A stretch of DNA of 64,000 nt from Kerstersia similis (lineage in GTDB: Bacteria > Pseudomonadota > Gammaproteobacteria > Burkholderiales > Burkholderiaceae_B): positions 62,001-126,000 of the forward strand of contig NZ_CBCSIQ010000002.1 of NCBI RefSeq assembly GCF_965139615.1. The letters run 5' to 3'. The position numbers and the translations under genes were made by a program. The number at the start of each line of letters is the position of its first letter. The stretch's first letter is position 1. Shown piece by piece: positions 1 through 8,947 of the stretch. The notes under the pieces are model-generated. The model saw nothing but the letters and a program-made list of their open reading frames with translations, was not told the DNA's origin and did no database searches.

Positions 1-1316
1 TGCAGTCCGATGCCTTGACGGGGCTGCCCAACCGGGGGCGCCTGCATGATTATGTCGATGCGCTGTTACGCCGTTCTCCTGAGCAGGAAATGGGTTTTTT
101 CTGCCTGGATATCGACCGTTTGCAGGATATCAACGCGACCTTGGGCCATGTGGCAGGCGATCATGCCCTGGTGCAGCTGGCCAATGCCTTGCAGCAGGTG
201 CTGAAATCCGGCGAGTTCCTGTGTCGTGCGGAAGGCGATTTGTTCGTGATCGTGATTCCGGGCTGCACCATTCGCCATGCGGCAGTGATGGCCGAGCGGC
301 TGCTGGCTGCCGTGCGTGTGCCGGTGAATCTCGGCGGGCATCAATTGAGCATGTCCGCCAGTATTGGCATCAGCCATTACCCCGATGGCAAGCTGGACCG
401 CGATACGCTTTTCAATAACGCCAAGAACGCCATGTATCGCGCCAAGCAGTCCGGTGGCGATGCCTACCAGTTTTTCAGCCCGGAAATGAACCAGCTGGCG
501 CGTAGCCGCTTGCTGCTGGGCGCCGCGTTGAAGCGCGCCATTGCCAACAATGCACTGACGCTGGCGTACCAGCCGCAGGTCTATACGGCCAACGGCCAGT
601 TGCATTGCATGGAAGCATTGGCGCGTTGGCATGACCCCAAATTGGGAGAAATTCCGCCGGGCCGTTTTATCAATCTGGCCGAGGAAATCGGCCAGATCGA
701 CGCGATCGGCGCCTGGGCACTCCGCGAAGCCTGCCGCCAGCTGGCGCAGTGGCGCAGCGATGGCCTGAAGGTTCCTGCCGTGGCGGTGAATCTGTCGCCT
801 TTCAATTTCCGCAATCGTGAATTGCCGGCCATGCTGGCGGATCTGCTGCGGGAGTACGATTTGCAGGGCACGGATCTGACCATAGAAATTACCGAGAGCG
901 CCATGATGGCCATGACGCCGGAAATGCAGGATCTGCTGCATCGTGTCCGGCAACTGGGCATCGGTTTGTCGGTGGACGATTTCGGAACGGGTTTCTCCAG
1001 CCTGTCCAATCTGGTGAATCTGCCCGTCACGGAAGTCAAGATCGACCGCAGCTTTATCAATAAAAGCCAGGAAGATCCCCGCTTGCAGGCGCTGGTGGCG
1101 GCCGTGATCGGGATTGGGCGCAGCCTGGGTCTGGCAGTGGTCGCAGAAGGCGTGGAGACGCGTGGGCAATGCGAGTTACTGGTGGCTTACCGCTGCCCGA
1201 TTTCCCAGGGCTATCTGTTTTCACGCCCCTTGCCGGCGGCCGAGGTGCCGGCCTGGCTCAAACAGCTGGAAGGTGATAGCGGTTTTGTCTTTCAGCGTTG
1301 CCAGGGCGGGGATTGA
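1..1316 (+). CDS. GGDEF-EAL protein, probable c-di-GMP phosphodiesterase (5' end outside window)
   Basis: The frame is open at the window edge (in frame from base 3), so the N-terminus and any sensor region are missing. The first residues, DALTGLPNR, open a GGDEF domain. Its signature loop reads AEGDLF (bases 228-245) instead of GGDEF, so diguanylate cyclase activity is doubtful. The following EAL domain keeps EALARW, DDFGTGFSSL, KIDRSF and VVAEGVET, the residues expected of an active c-di-GMP phosphodiesterase. Inference: a phosphodiesterase whose GGDEF half is regulatory. It converges on the antiporter gene, with a terminator hairpin between them. Confidence 0.93.
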   Translation, partial: QSDALTGLPNRGRLHDYVDALLRRSPEQEMGFFCLDIDRLQDINATLGHVAGDHALVQLANALQQVLKSGEFLCRAEGDLFVIVIPGCTIRHAAVMAERLLAAVRVPVNLGGHQLSMSASIGISHYPDGKLDRDTLFNNAKNAMYRAKQSGGDAYQFFSPEMNQLARSRLLLGAALKRAIANNALTLAYQPQVYTANGQLHCMEALARWHDPKLGEIPPGRFINLAEEIGQIDAIGAWALREACRQLAQWRSDGLKVPAVAVNLSPFNFRNRELPAMLADLLREYDLQGTDLTIEITESAMMAMTPEMQDLLHRVRQLGIGLSVDDFGTGFSSLSNLVNLPVTEVKIDRSFINKSQEDPRLQALVAAVIGIGRSLGLAVVAEGVETRGQCELLVAYRCPISQGYLFSRPLPAAEVPAWLKQLEGDSGFVFQRCQGGD

Positions 1317-1434
1317 GGGCAGGGATTGAACCCCAGGCGCTTGTTTGGTGTTTGTCCTTGTCCTGTCTGCGGGACTCCGATTGTGCGGTAACGCCGACGC
1401 CTTCGTGTGTCACTCAGGCAAGCAGCCTGGCATG

Positions 1435-1464
1435 AAAAAACAGGCGCCGCAAAGCGGGCGCCTG
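1435..1464 (-). terminator. Rho-independent terminator of the antiporter gene
   Basis: An 8-bp perfect stem (CAGGCGCC / GGCGCCTG, 8-base loop) is followed on the minus strand by six T. It lies about 80 bases past the antiporter stop codon. Confidence 0.8.
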
Positions 1465-1543
1465 CCAGGCTGGCCTCATGAGTCGGCCCAGGCCGGTTCT
1501 TCCCAAGCCACTTGCCCAGGCCGTAAGTTCAGGCCTCGTTTGT

Positions 1544-3256
1544 TCAAGCCACTTGACGGCGGTTGGCGGCCAGGCGGCGTTTCAGGCTGATTTCCGCCAT
1601 GTCGATTTCCTGCACCAGTCCACGCATGGTTTCATCATTGATGAGATTCTTGCGGCGCTGGGCATAGATGGCCCGCCGTTCCGCCTGCAGCCCGCGCAGG
1701 CGCATTTCCTGTTCGATGATATAGCGCTGCTTGCGTTCGATGATCGCTCGGGAGTCGCTTTGGCCTTCTGCATCTTCCTCGGGATCTTCATTGCCTTCGG
1801 GCTGATGGGCTTCCATCATTTCGATGCGGCGGCGGTATTCCTTGGTCAGCAGGCCGATGATTTCCTGGTGCTGCGTCAGCCATTTTTCGTCATGCGAGGC
1901 AATTTCGGCATCGGTAATGGCCATGCTGTTGATGGCTTGCTGGCAGGCCTGGATACGCGCCAGCCGTTCTTCTTCTTCGGCGTGGTCGGCGGTAGGCTTG
2001 GGCAGGCCGCGCAGCAGCAAGGGCAGGGCAATGCTGCCCAGGATCAAGGTCAGCAAGATGACGCCGGTCGCCAGGAAAACGACCAGGTCGCGGGCCGGAA
2101 ACGGCGTCTTGGCGTTGAGCATCAAGGGGAATGACAGGGCCGCGGCCAGCGTCACCGCACCCCGGATACCGGCGAAGGTGGTGGCCACCAACAGGCGCTG
2201 CGAAGGGCGCTCAGGTGGCTTGCCGGGCGCATGGGTGCGGAAGAAGCGGCCATACACCACGAAGGTCAGCCAGAACCAGCGCACCAGCAGCAGGGCGGCG
2301 CCAATGATGAAGACAAAGCTTGTCAGCTCCCACCAGTGATAACTGTGGGATTCCATCATGGTGCGGGAGATGGTCGGCAATTGCAGGCCAAGCAGCAGGA
2401 AGATGGCGCCGTTGAAGGAAGATTCCACCATGGACCAGGTGCTGTCGGTCTGCAGGCGTTCATGGATGAATTCGCCCCGGTCCAGGTCTGCCATGTTCGT
2501 GGTGATCCCCGCGGCAACGGCAGCCAGAATGCCGGAGGTGCCGATGACTTCGGCCAGCAGGTACACCGCGAAAGGCAGCAAGACCAGCAGCAGCACCATT
2601 TGCGTGGCTGCCATATCGCCCAGCCGCCGGGTAATGTTCTTGCGGGCAGTGCTGAATCCCCAGCCCATCAAGGCGCCCAGGCTCAGGCCGCCGACGCACA
2701 TCCAGACGAAGTCGCGGGCGGCATCCAGCGCAGAGAAGGCACCTGTCAGCGTGGCCGCCAGCGCAAATTTCAGCGCCACCAGGCCGGACGCATCATTGAG
2801 CAGCGATTCCCCTTCGAGGATGTGCATGGTCTTGTGCGGCATGCCCAGGTTGCGGGTAATCGCGGAAACGGCCACCGCATCCGTGGGCGAGACCACGGCC
2901 GCCAGCGCGAAGGCAACGGACAATGGCATGGACGGCAGCATCCAGTGGATCAGATAGCCCAGGCCCAGAACGGTCAGGAAAACCAAGCCGAATGCCAGCA
3001 GCAGTACGGGGCGATACAGGCCGAAGAGTTCACGTTTGGGAATCCGCCAGCCATCCGCGAACAGCAAAGGCGGGATGAACAGCAGCAGGAATAGTTCCGG
3101 ATCGAAACCGATATGCAGGCCTGCCTGCGGCCATGAGAGCAATGCACCGATGGTGATCTGGATCAGGGGCAGGGGAATGGCCGTCAGGTAGCGCGAAGCT
3201 ACGCCCGTGACGGCGCCTAGCATCAGTACCAGTAGGATGATCTCTACGGTGTGCAT
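1544..3256 (-). CDS. Na+/H+ antiporter, CPA1 (NhaP-type) family
   Basis: A 570-residue inner-membrane protein with about 12 hydrophobic segments in residues 1-415 and a hydrophilic, charged, probably coiled-coil tail (about 420-570). Family motifs visible are SPTDAVAVSAI in the middle of the membrane domain and EGESLLNDASGLV, which carries the ND pair of cation-translocating CPA1 exchangers. By family it exchanges Na+ or K+ for H+ and serves pH and salt homeostasis. The ATG start (MHTVEIILL) puts the first membrane helix right at the N-terminus. It stands alone and convergent with the upstream GGDEF-EAL gene. Ion specificity cannot be told from sequence. Confidence 0.93.
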   Translation of the reverse strand: MHTVEIILLVLMLGAVTGVASRYLTAIPLPLIQITIGALLSWPQAGLHIGFDPELFLLLFIPPLLFADGWRIPKRELFGLYRPVLLLAFGLVFLTVLGLGYLIHWMLPSMPLSVAFALAAVVSPTDAVAVSAITRNLGMPHKTMHILEGESLLNDASGLVALKFALAATLTGAFSALDAARDFVWMCVGGLSLGALMGWGFSTARKNITRRLGDMAATQMVLLLVLLPFAVYLLAEVIGTSGILAAVAAGITTNMADLDRGEFIHERLQTDSTWSMVESSFNGAIFLLLGLQLPTISRTMMESHSYHWWELTSFVFIIGAALLLVRWFWLTFVVYGRFFRTHAPGKPPERPSQRLLVATTFAGIRGAVTLAAALSFPLMLNAKTPFPARDLVVFLATGVILLTLILGSIALPLLLRGLPKPTADHAEEEERLARIQACQQAINSMAITDAEIASHDEKWLTQHQEIIGLLTKEYRRRIEMMEAHQPEGNEDPEEDAEGQSDSRAIIERKQRYIIEQEMRLRGLQAERRAIYAQRRKNLINDETMRGLVQEIDMAEISLKRRLAANRRQVA

Positions 3257-3543
3257 AGTGATATTGGCGACGACTGAAAACAGGAGGAAGGGTCAGGGTG
3301 CCATTGTGGCACGTGCCTTCTGTCATAGAGCAGAAGATTGATCATTTTTGTCTGCATAAGGCATTTTGTCTGCGGTATGTGGTTTGCATCAGGCAGGGTG
3401 ACAGGCAGATTGATTTGACAAGCGCATCTTGCTGACTTTCAATATATAAAAATATATATTATTTATTTAAATATTGTTTCTTGTCGCTCAACCCGCTCAA
3501 CCCGCATGGCGGGCAGCAATACATCCTTCTGGAGTCAGCGCAT

Positions 3544-3915
3544 ATGCATCAGACCGATTTCGTTGCGACAGTGTTCGATGGCCGCAGCAACCCCAATAAA
3601 GTCACCGTGGCCTTTACCATGGCAGTCAATGCCTTGCGCAAGGGGCATAGTGCGACGCTCATATTGATGGTGGAGGCCGTCGAGCTGGGCAAGCCGGGTG
3701 CCGTGGCAGGCATGGATATCGGCCAGCCGTTCGAGCCTGTGGAACAGTTGCTGGCGCAATACCTGGAGCTCGGGGGCCGCGTGGCAATCTGCGGTTCCTG
3801 CATGCTCCACAACGGCCTCAAGGCCGAAGACATGGATTCGCGTTATGCCATCATTACAGCCCCCGATGTCATTGACTTGCTGATGGGGGCGCGTGGTTCC
3901 TTGCAGATTACCTGA
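3544..3915 (+). CDS. DsrE/DsrF-like family protein
   Basis: A small soluble protein of 123 residues. The ATG at 3544 is preferred over an in-frame TTG at 3481 because a GGAG stands about 9 bases upstream and the family homology begins there (TDFVATVFDG). The fold signature is a mixed alpha/beta DsrE domain with a conserved CGSCMLHNGL segment whose cysteines fit the sulfur-relay or peroxiredoxin-like role of the family; the substrate is unknown. The upstream 3440-3480 stretch is extremely AT-rich (tatataaaa runs) and probably contains the promoter. Its stop overlaps the stop of the convergent ABC gene by 8 bases. Confidence 0.85.
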   Translation: MHQTDFVATVFDGRSNPNKVTVAFTMAVNALRKGHSATLILMVEAVELGKPGAVAGMDIGQPFEPVEQLLAQYLELGGRVAICGSCMLHNGLKAEDMDSRYAIITAPDVIDLLMGARGSLQIT

Positions 3916-5692
3916 GGGAAGACGGATCTGCCGCGGGCCCGGCGGGCGCTGGCGTCAGCGTCCAGCCCTGGGCGTGTTGCTGGCTGCGCCAGAGGCGGGC
4001 ATAAATGCCATCCTGGGCCAGCAGCTCGTCGTGGGTGCCTTGCTCCGCCAACCGCCCGTGGTTCATGACCAGTATCCGCCTGGCGTGCCGGATGCTGCGC
4101 AGGCGGTGGGCAATGGCAATGATCGTGCGGCCTTGCGCCAGCTCTGCGATGGCGCGTTGCAGCAGGGCTTCCGCAGACGGGTCCACACTGGCCGTGGCTT
4201 CATCGAGCAACAGAATCGGGGCATCCTTGAGCAAGGCGCGGGCGATGGAGAGACGCTGGCGTTCGCCACCGGACAAGGACGCGCCACCTTCGTCCAGCTG
4301 GGTGTCGTAGCCTTGCGGCAAGGCCATGATGAAGTCGTGCGCCTGGGCCCGGCGGGCGGCAGCTTCGACTGCCTCGCGAGTGGCATCGGGACGGCCGATG
4401 CGCAGATTGTCCAAGACACTCCCGGAGAACAGCACGACGTCCTGGAACACCATGCTGATAGACTGGTGCAACTGTTCCGTACCGATTTCACGCAGGTCAA
4501 CGCCGCCCAGGCGGATGCTGCCCTGGTTGATATCCCACAGCCGGGCGATGAGATGAACCAGCGTGCTTTTGCCTGCGCCGCTGGGGCCCACCACGGCGGT
4601 CAAGCTTTGGGCGGGGATATGGCAGCTCAGGTCGCTGACGGCTGGCGTTGTTTCGCCATCGTAAGTGAAGCTGACGTTCTCGAAAACAATGGTGCGGCCG
4701 GCAGGCTGGCGCGGCGTCTCCGGTTCGTTCAGGGGGTGTTGCGCCAGAATGTCTTCAATGCGGGCCAGGGCGCGGGTGGCAAAACGCAATAGCAGGGTGG
4801 ATAGGCCCAGGTCGTACAGCTGGCGGTAAACGGGTAGCGCCATGACCAGGAACAGCACCAGGACATCGGCGCTCAGGCTGCCATCCAGCAGCAGCCAGGC
4901 GCCGATCAGCGCCAGCAGGGCAAAACCGGTTTCGAGCACGAAGCCATAAAGCGATACCCATGGCGCCGGACGGCATTCCACGGCCAGGGCGGCGTCGAAT
5001 TGCTGATCCAGGGCTGCTTTCAGTTTGTGCCAGGCACTGCCGAAACGGCCAAAACTGCGGATCACGGCGATGCCTTGGATATAGTCCAGCAGTTCGGCCT
5101 GCGCATGGGCGTTGGCGGTGAGGAATTGCGCCCCCGGTTTGGCGGCAACGCGTTGCCCCCACCACAGGGCCAGCAGCGCCAGCGGGATCATGGCCACGAC
5201 CGCCAGCGCCAGGCGCCAATCCAGCCACAACAGGAAACATAGCAGGAAGCCGGGCATGGCCAGGCCGGCCACGAAAATACCAAGAAAGTGCGACCAAAGG
5301 TTTTCGACCAATTCCAGGTCGGACGTCAGGCGGGCACCGAGATCGCCGCCGCGCTGCCGGCCAAACCAACCCATAGGCAGTCGGCGCAGGTGGTCGGCGA
5401 TGCGCAGGCGTGCTTCGCCCATCATGGCGTAGGCCCCCGCGAAAATCAGGGGCATGCTGCGTATGCCGGCAAAAATGCGCAAGGCAATGCATAGTGCCAT
5501 GGCCAGCGCCTGCCAGGCAATGGATGCGGCGCTGGCGGCCCCGGCAAAGAGATCTTGCAGCAGCAGATACAGGATGGGATAGGGGGCAGCGGCGAAGAGA
5601 CCTTCCAGCAAGGCCCAGGCCAAGCCTCGGGAAAGTCGCTGATCTTTGGTGCCGGACAGGCGGAAACCGGATTGAACCAGGGCGCGGATCAT
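3908..5692 (-). CDS. ABC transporter, fused permease and ATPase, second half-transporter (YbtQ/IrtB-like)
   Basis: 594 residues: a six-helix exporter-type membrane domain (about 20-315), then an ATPase with Walker A GPSGAGKST, signature LSGGERQRLS, Walker B ILLLDEAT and the H-loop AHRL. The ATG overlaps the stop of the upstream half-transporter by ATGA, so the two are translationally coupled and most likely form a heterodimer. Paired half-transporters next to a PchR-like AraC regulator resemble the Yersinia YbtP/YbtQ and mycobacterial IrtA/IrtB siderophore importers, which use an exporter fold for import. The siderophore role is inferred from context and not proven; drug or peptide export is the alternative. 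Confidence 0.9.
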   Translation of the reverse strand: MIRALVQSGFRLSGTKDQRLSRGLAWALLEGLFAAAPYPILYLLLQDLFAGAASAASIAWQALAMALCIALRIFAGIRSMPLIFAGAYAMMGEARLRIADHLRRLPMGWFGRQRGGDLGARLTSDLELVENLWSHFLGIFVAGLAMPGFLLCFLLWLDWRLALAVVAMIPLALLALWWGQRVAAKPGAQFLTANAHAQAELLDYIQGIAVIRSFGRFGSAWHKLKAALDQQFDAALAVECRPAPWVSLYGFVLETGFALLALIGAWLLLDGSLSADVLVLFLVMALPVYRQLYDLGLSTLLLRFATRALARIEDILAQHPLNEPETPRQPAGRTIVFENVSFTYDGETTPAVSDLSCHIPAQSLTAVVGPSGAGKSTLVHLIARLWDINQGSIRLGGVDLREIGTEQLHQSISMVFQDVVLFSGSVLDNLRIGRPDATREAVEAAARRAQAHDFIMALPQGYDTQLDEGGASLSGGERQRLSIARALLKDAPILLLDEATASVDPSAEALLQRAIAELAQGRTIIAIAHRLRSIRHARRILVMNHGRLAEQGTHDELLAQDGIYARLWRSQQHAQGWTLTPAPAGPAADPSSLR

Positions 5693-7518
5693 GATTGCAG
5701 GTCTCCTGCTGCGGGCGTCGATGTGGGGGCGAGTGTCCAGTCCCGCGCGGCTTCGTGGTCCAGCCAGAGTTGGCGGTACAGGGGGCAGGAATGCAGCAGG
5801 GCCTGGTGCGTGCCTTGCCCGGCGACCCGGCCTTGGTCCAGGACGACAATATGATCGGCATGCATGATGGTGTGCAGGCGGTGAGCAATGATAAGGACGG
5901 TCCGGCCCCGGCAGAGTGCGGCCATGGCTTCCTGCATCAGGGCTTCGTTTTCCGCGTCCGCATAGGAGGTGGCCTCGTCGAGAATCAGGATGGGTGCATC
6001 CTTCAGCAGGGCACGGGTGATGGAGAGGCGTTGGCGTTCGCCGCCGGACAGGCGGGCGCCGCGATCTCCCAGCTGCGTGTCATAGCCTTGCGGCAGCGCC
6101 ATGATGAAATCGTGGGCCCTGGCCGCCTGGGCGGCGGCGATCATGGCTGCATCGCTGGCGTCCGGGCGTGCCAGCAGCAGGTTGTCGCGCACGCTGCCGT
6201 GAAACAGATAGACGTCCTGGAATACGATGGCAATGCGGGCCAGCAAGGCGTCCAGCGGCCAGGTACGGATGTCCCGGCCGCCGATCAGGATTTGTCCGGA
6301 CTCGTATTCGTAGAGCCTGGGCAGCAGCCGCGCCACGGTGCTTTTCCCCGATCCGCTGGGGCCAACCAGCGCGGTGAGCCCGCCAGCCGGGGCATGGAAG
6401 CTGATGTCATCGAGCGCCAGACGTTCGCCGTAGCGGTGGCGCACATGTTGGAATGACAAAGCGAGGGGTGCCTGGGGCAGAACGGACGGGGCTGCGGCCT
6501 CATGCAGAACGGGGGCGCGCAGAATGGCGTCGATGCGGCTCAGTGCTTCTGCGCGCTGCATTTGCTCGCCCAGTGCAAAGGTCAGCCGCAGCAAAGGCAG
6601 CAGGACGCTGGGCGCGACCAGCAAGAACAGCAGATAGACGGGCATATCTATGCGGCCAGCCAGGAACAGCCAGGCACCAATGGGCGCGACGACCACAATA
6701 TTCGCGGCCAGCAGGCCGGTGAACATGACCCAGCCAGTTGAGCTGCTGCGGGCGTAATCTGCAACCCAAAGGACAGCGCCACGTATGGCATCGGCCAGTT
6801 CGGCAAAGGAGCGGGCGGACAGTCCGAAGGACTTCACGACATGCACGCCACGTACGTACTCTCCGACCTGGTTGGCGATGCGTTTTTGCAGCGCGCTCCA
6901 TTCCGCCATGCGCGAACCGGCACGCCGCATCATCCAGGCCTGCGCCAGCAGCGCCAGTGGCAGGGGCACCAGTGCGGCCAGCGCCAGGCGCCAATCCACC
7001 AGGAACAGCAGCAGCATCGCTGCCAATGGGGCGGCAGCGGCGGCGGCCGCATCCGGCAGCATATGGGCCAGGAAACCCTCCAGGCCGTTGATGTCGTCAG
7101 ACAAGGTGCGGCGCAGGCTGCCGGATCCTCGGTTGGCAAAAAAGGACAGCGGTACTTCGCCCAGGCGGCGGGCCAGCGCCAGCCGCAATTGATATTGCGC
7201 CGTGAAAGCGCCCTTGTGCGCCAGCATGTGGCTGGCCGTCATCAAGATCCAGCGCAGGGCCAGGACGGCAAGCATGACGCCCAGATGGATCCAGACCGCC
7301 TGCATGTCGGTGCTTGGCGCCAGCAGTTGTGCCAGCACGAGGTACAGCAGCCAAAAGGGCAGAATGCTGCAAATGGCGGACAGAATCGCACACAGCACCG
7401 CCAGCCCCAGGGTGCCGGGCGCCATTCGAATCAACTGGCCGAAACTCAGGGCGGGTGGGTCGGCGGCAGGCGGTGGAGCGATGTCAGGTGCAGGAGCGTC
7501 GCGGCGAAGCGTAGGCAT
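5689..7518 (-). CDS. ABC transporter, fused permease and ATPase, first half-transporter (YbtP/IrtA-like)
   Basis: 609 residues: a Pro/Ala-rich N-terminal tail (1-28), six membrane helices (about 35-330), and an ATPase with Walker A GPSGSGKST, signature LSGGERQRLS and Walker B ILILDEAT followed by SYAD. The ATG at 7518 has GAGAGA about 7 bases upstream. It is first of a two-gene unit with the next half-transporter (4-base overlap), and lies 182 bases downstream of the araC-type regulator on the same strand. That gap contains an 11-base C run (minus strand). Inference: one subunit of a heterodimeric siderophore or metallophore transporter. Confidence 0.9.
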   Translation of the reverse strand: MPTLRRDAPAPDIAPPPAADPPALSFGQLIRMAPGTLGLAVLCAILSAICSILPFWLLYLVLAQLLAPSTDMQAVWIHLGVMLAVLALRWILMTASHMLAHKGAFTAQYQLRLALARRLGEVPLSFFANRGSGSLRRTLSDDINGLEGFLAHMLPDAAAAAAAPLAAMLLLFLVDWRLALAALVPLPLALLAQAWMMRRAGSRMAEWSALQKRIANQVGEYVRGVHVVKSFGLSARSFAELADAIRGAVLWVADYARSSSTGWVMFTGLLAANIVVVAPIGAWLFLAGRIDMPVYLLFLLVAPSVLLPLLRLTFALGEQMQRAEALSRIDAILRAPVLHEAAAPSVLPQAPLALSFQHVRHRYGERLALDDISFHAPAGGLTALVGPSGSGKSTVARLLPRLYEYESGQILIGGRDIRTWPLDALLARIAIVFQDVYLFHGSVRDNLLLARPDASDAAMIAAAQAARAHDFIMALPQGYDTQLGDRGARLSGGERQRLSITRALLKDAPILILDEATSYADAENEALMQEAMAALCRGRTVLIIAHRLHTIMHADHIVVLDQGRVAGQGTHQALLHSCPLYRQLWLDHEAARDWTLAPTSTPAAGDLQS

Positions 7519-7636
7519 GAAGCAGTCTCTCTATCGAGCGAGTGATGGAGCAGACAGCATTGTGAGCGTGGCCGCGGCAGCTGACTTGTTTGCAATGCCG
7601 CAGATTCTTGGCGCGGTGCCGGAAATGTGTGAGGCA

Positions 7637-7647
7637 GGGGGGGGGGG
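7637..7647 (-). repeat. Homopolymeric tract, 11 C on the minus strand
   Basis: Eleven uninterrupted G on the plus strand (C in the direction of transcription), the longest mononucleotide G/C run noticed in the window. It lies between the araC stop and the first ABC start, about 120 bases before the ABC ATG. Such tracts are slippage-prone. Confidence 0.9.
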
Positions 7648-7700
7648 CAGGCCGGCAGTGCCCGTTCCCGCAGAAGAAACGGGAGGAATGCTGTCCTGGC

Positions 7701-8660
7701 CTACCAGTGGCTGGGCGCTACGCCAAAGCGGCGCCGGAAGGCGGCGGTGAAACTGCTGGCATGCCGATAGCCGGTACGCTCGGCCGCCTGTTCGATACTC
7801 CAGCCTTCTTGACGCAGGCCACGGCTGGCGAGTTGCAGCCTGCATTCACGCAGAAAATGGAAGACGGATTGCCCATAGGCGGCCTGGAATTTTTCGCGCA
7901 GGCTGCTGCTGCTCATGCAGGCCAGGCGGGCCAGGTCGGCAAGGGTGTGATCGTGTTCCGGGTAGGTCAGCAGGTATTCCTTGACTCGTTCCAGGCGCGC
8001 CATATCACGGCTGGCCGGCCGTGAGGGAGCGGGCGCTGCCTGCTGCGTGCCGTTCAAGGCAGCGGCCAGAATTTGCAGGGCAACGCCTTCTTGCCAAAGC
8101 CGTCCCAGGCTGCCTTGCCAGCGAGGGTCGAACAGACTGTTGGCTGCTTGCAGCAGGACGGGATCAGCCTGCCAATGCTGCAAACGCAGTTGGGGGTCAT
8201 CCAGCCATTGCGCCAGTTCAGGCACGTGCGTGCCGGCGGCATCGGCCAGCTGTGCGGAGCGCGCCATCAATGCCACGCTGCGTAGTCTCAGGCCGGCGGG
8301 GTGGCTGCCTGTCATGCTCTCCGTGTGCCGATGGCTGGCGGTAATGGCATGCTTGGGTGTCAGTGCCAGGGTCTCGCGGCGGGAGCCGAGGTGGGCTTCG
8401 GTATGGCCGTCGAGCATCAGGATGGCCGTGAAACCGGGGGCAATCAGTGAGCTGGCGCTGTAGCGGTAGTGGTTGAGGACATCCGATACGATCAGTGTGA
8501 ACCCGTGGCTGACAGGAATTTCCTGAATCGTGCCTTCCGCCAGGATGTCGTCTTCGTTTTGTATCGCAGAGGCTTCGATCGTCGGCCAGCGATAACGGAA
8601 ACCATGCCGTTCGCCGAAGCGACGGTAGTCTGCCATGCTGAAATGTTGAATAGCAGCCAT
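7701..8660 (-). CDS. AraC-family transcriptional regulator (PchR-like)
   Basis: 319 residues. The C-terminal approximately 95 residues hold the double helix-turn-helix of AraC regulators (LADLARLACMSSSSLREKF, then AAERTGYRHASSFTAAFRRRFG). The N-terminal part resembles siderophore-sensing regulators of the PchR/AlcR type, which bind ferric siderophore and activate uptake genes. It lies upstream of, and on the same strand as, the ABC pair, which it probably activates. Its own promoter overlaps a strong Fur-box-like site about 180 bases upstream. The effector is unknown; the siderophore assignment rests on family resemblance and context. Confidence 0.88.
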   Translation of the reverse strand: MAAIQHFSMADYRRFGERHGFRYRWPTIEASAIQNEDDILAEGTIQEIPVSHGFTLIVSDVLNHYRYSASSLIAPGFTAILMLDGHTEAHLGSRRETLALTPKHAITASHRHTESMTGSHPAGLRLRSVALMARSAQLADAAGTHVPELAQWLDDPQLRLQHWQADPVLLQAANSLFDPRWQGSLGRLWQEGVALQILAAALNGTQQAAPAPSRPASRDMARLERVKEYLLTYPEHDHTLADLARLACMSSSSLREKFQAAYGQSVFHFLRECRLQLASRGLRQEGWSIEQAAERTGYRHASSFTAAFRRRFGVAPSHW

Positions 8661-8832
8661 AGCGCTTTAGATGACCAGGAATGACAGGTTAGCTGAGGTG
8701 GGGGGGACGGAAACGGCAGGCGCCGGATGAAGGCCTGGGCTGCCTGTCATGGAGCATGGGTATCCGGCGGGGATGGAAGCGAGGAGAGCGAGATCAAAGC
8801 CCCCAAGCACACACCGGCAGAATCAGTGGCGA

Positions 8833-8862
8833 AGCATATTCGTTACTGATAATCATTGTCAA
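8833..8862 (-). promoter_or_regulatory. Sigma-70 promoter overlapped by a Fur-box-like site
   Basis: On the minus strand, an exact TTGACA (8857-8862) is followed by an 18-base spacer and TATGCT (8833-8838). Bases 8842-8860 match the 19-base Fur consensus at 16 of 19 positions, with the central GATAATCATT intact. The Fur site covers the spacer and part of the -35, the geometry of direct repression under iron-replete conditions. It points at the araC-type gene starting at 8660. Confidence 0.75.
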
Positions 8863-8947
8863 TCGTTGGGGTGAGAGCGCAGCGCACACAGGGGATAGCC
8901 GCGCCACCGCCGCCTCGAGGCGGGCGGGCCGGTGCGGGCGGCTGGTG

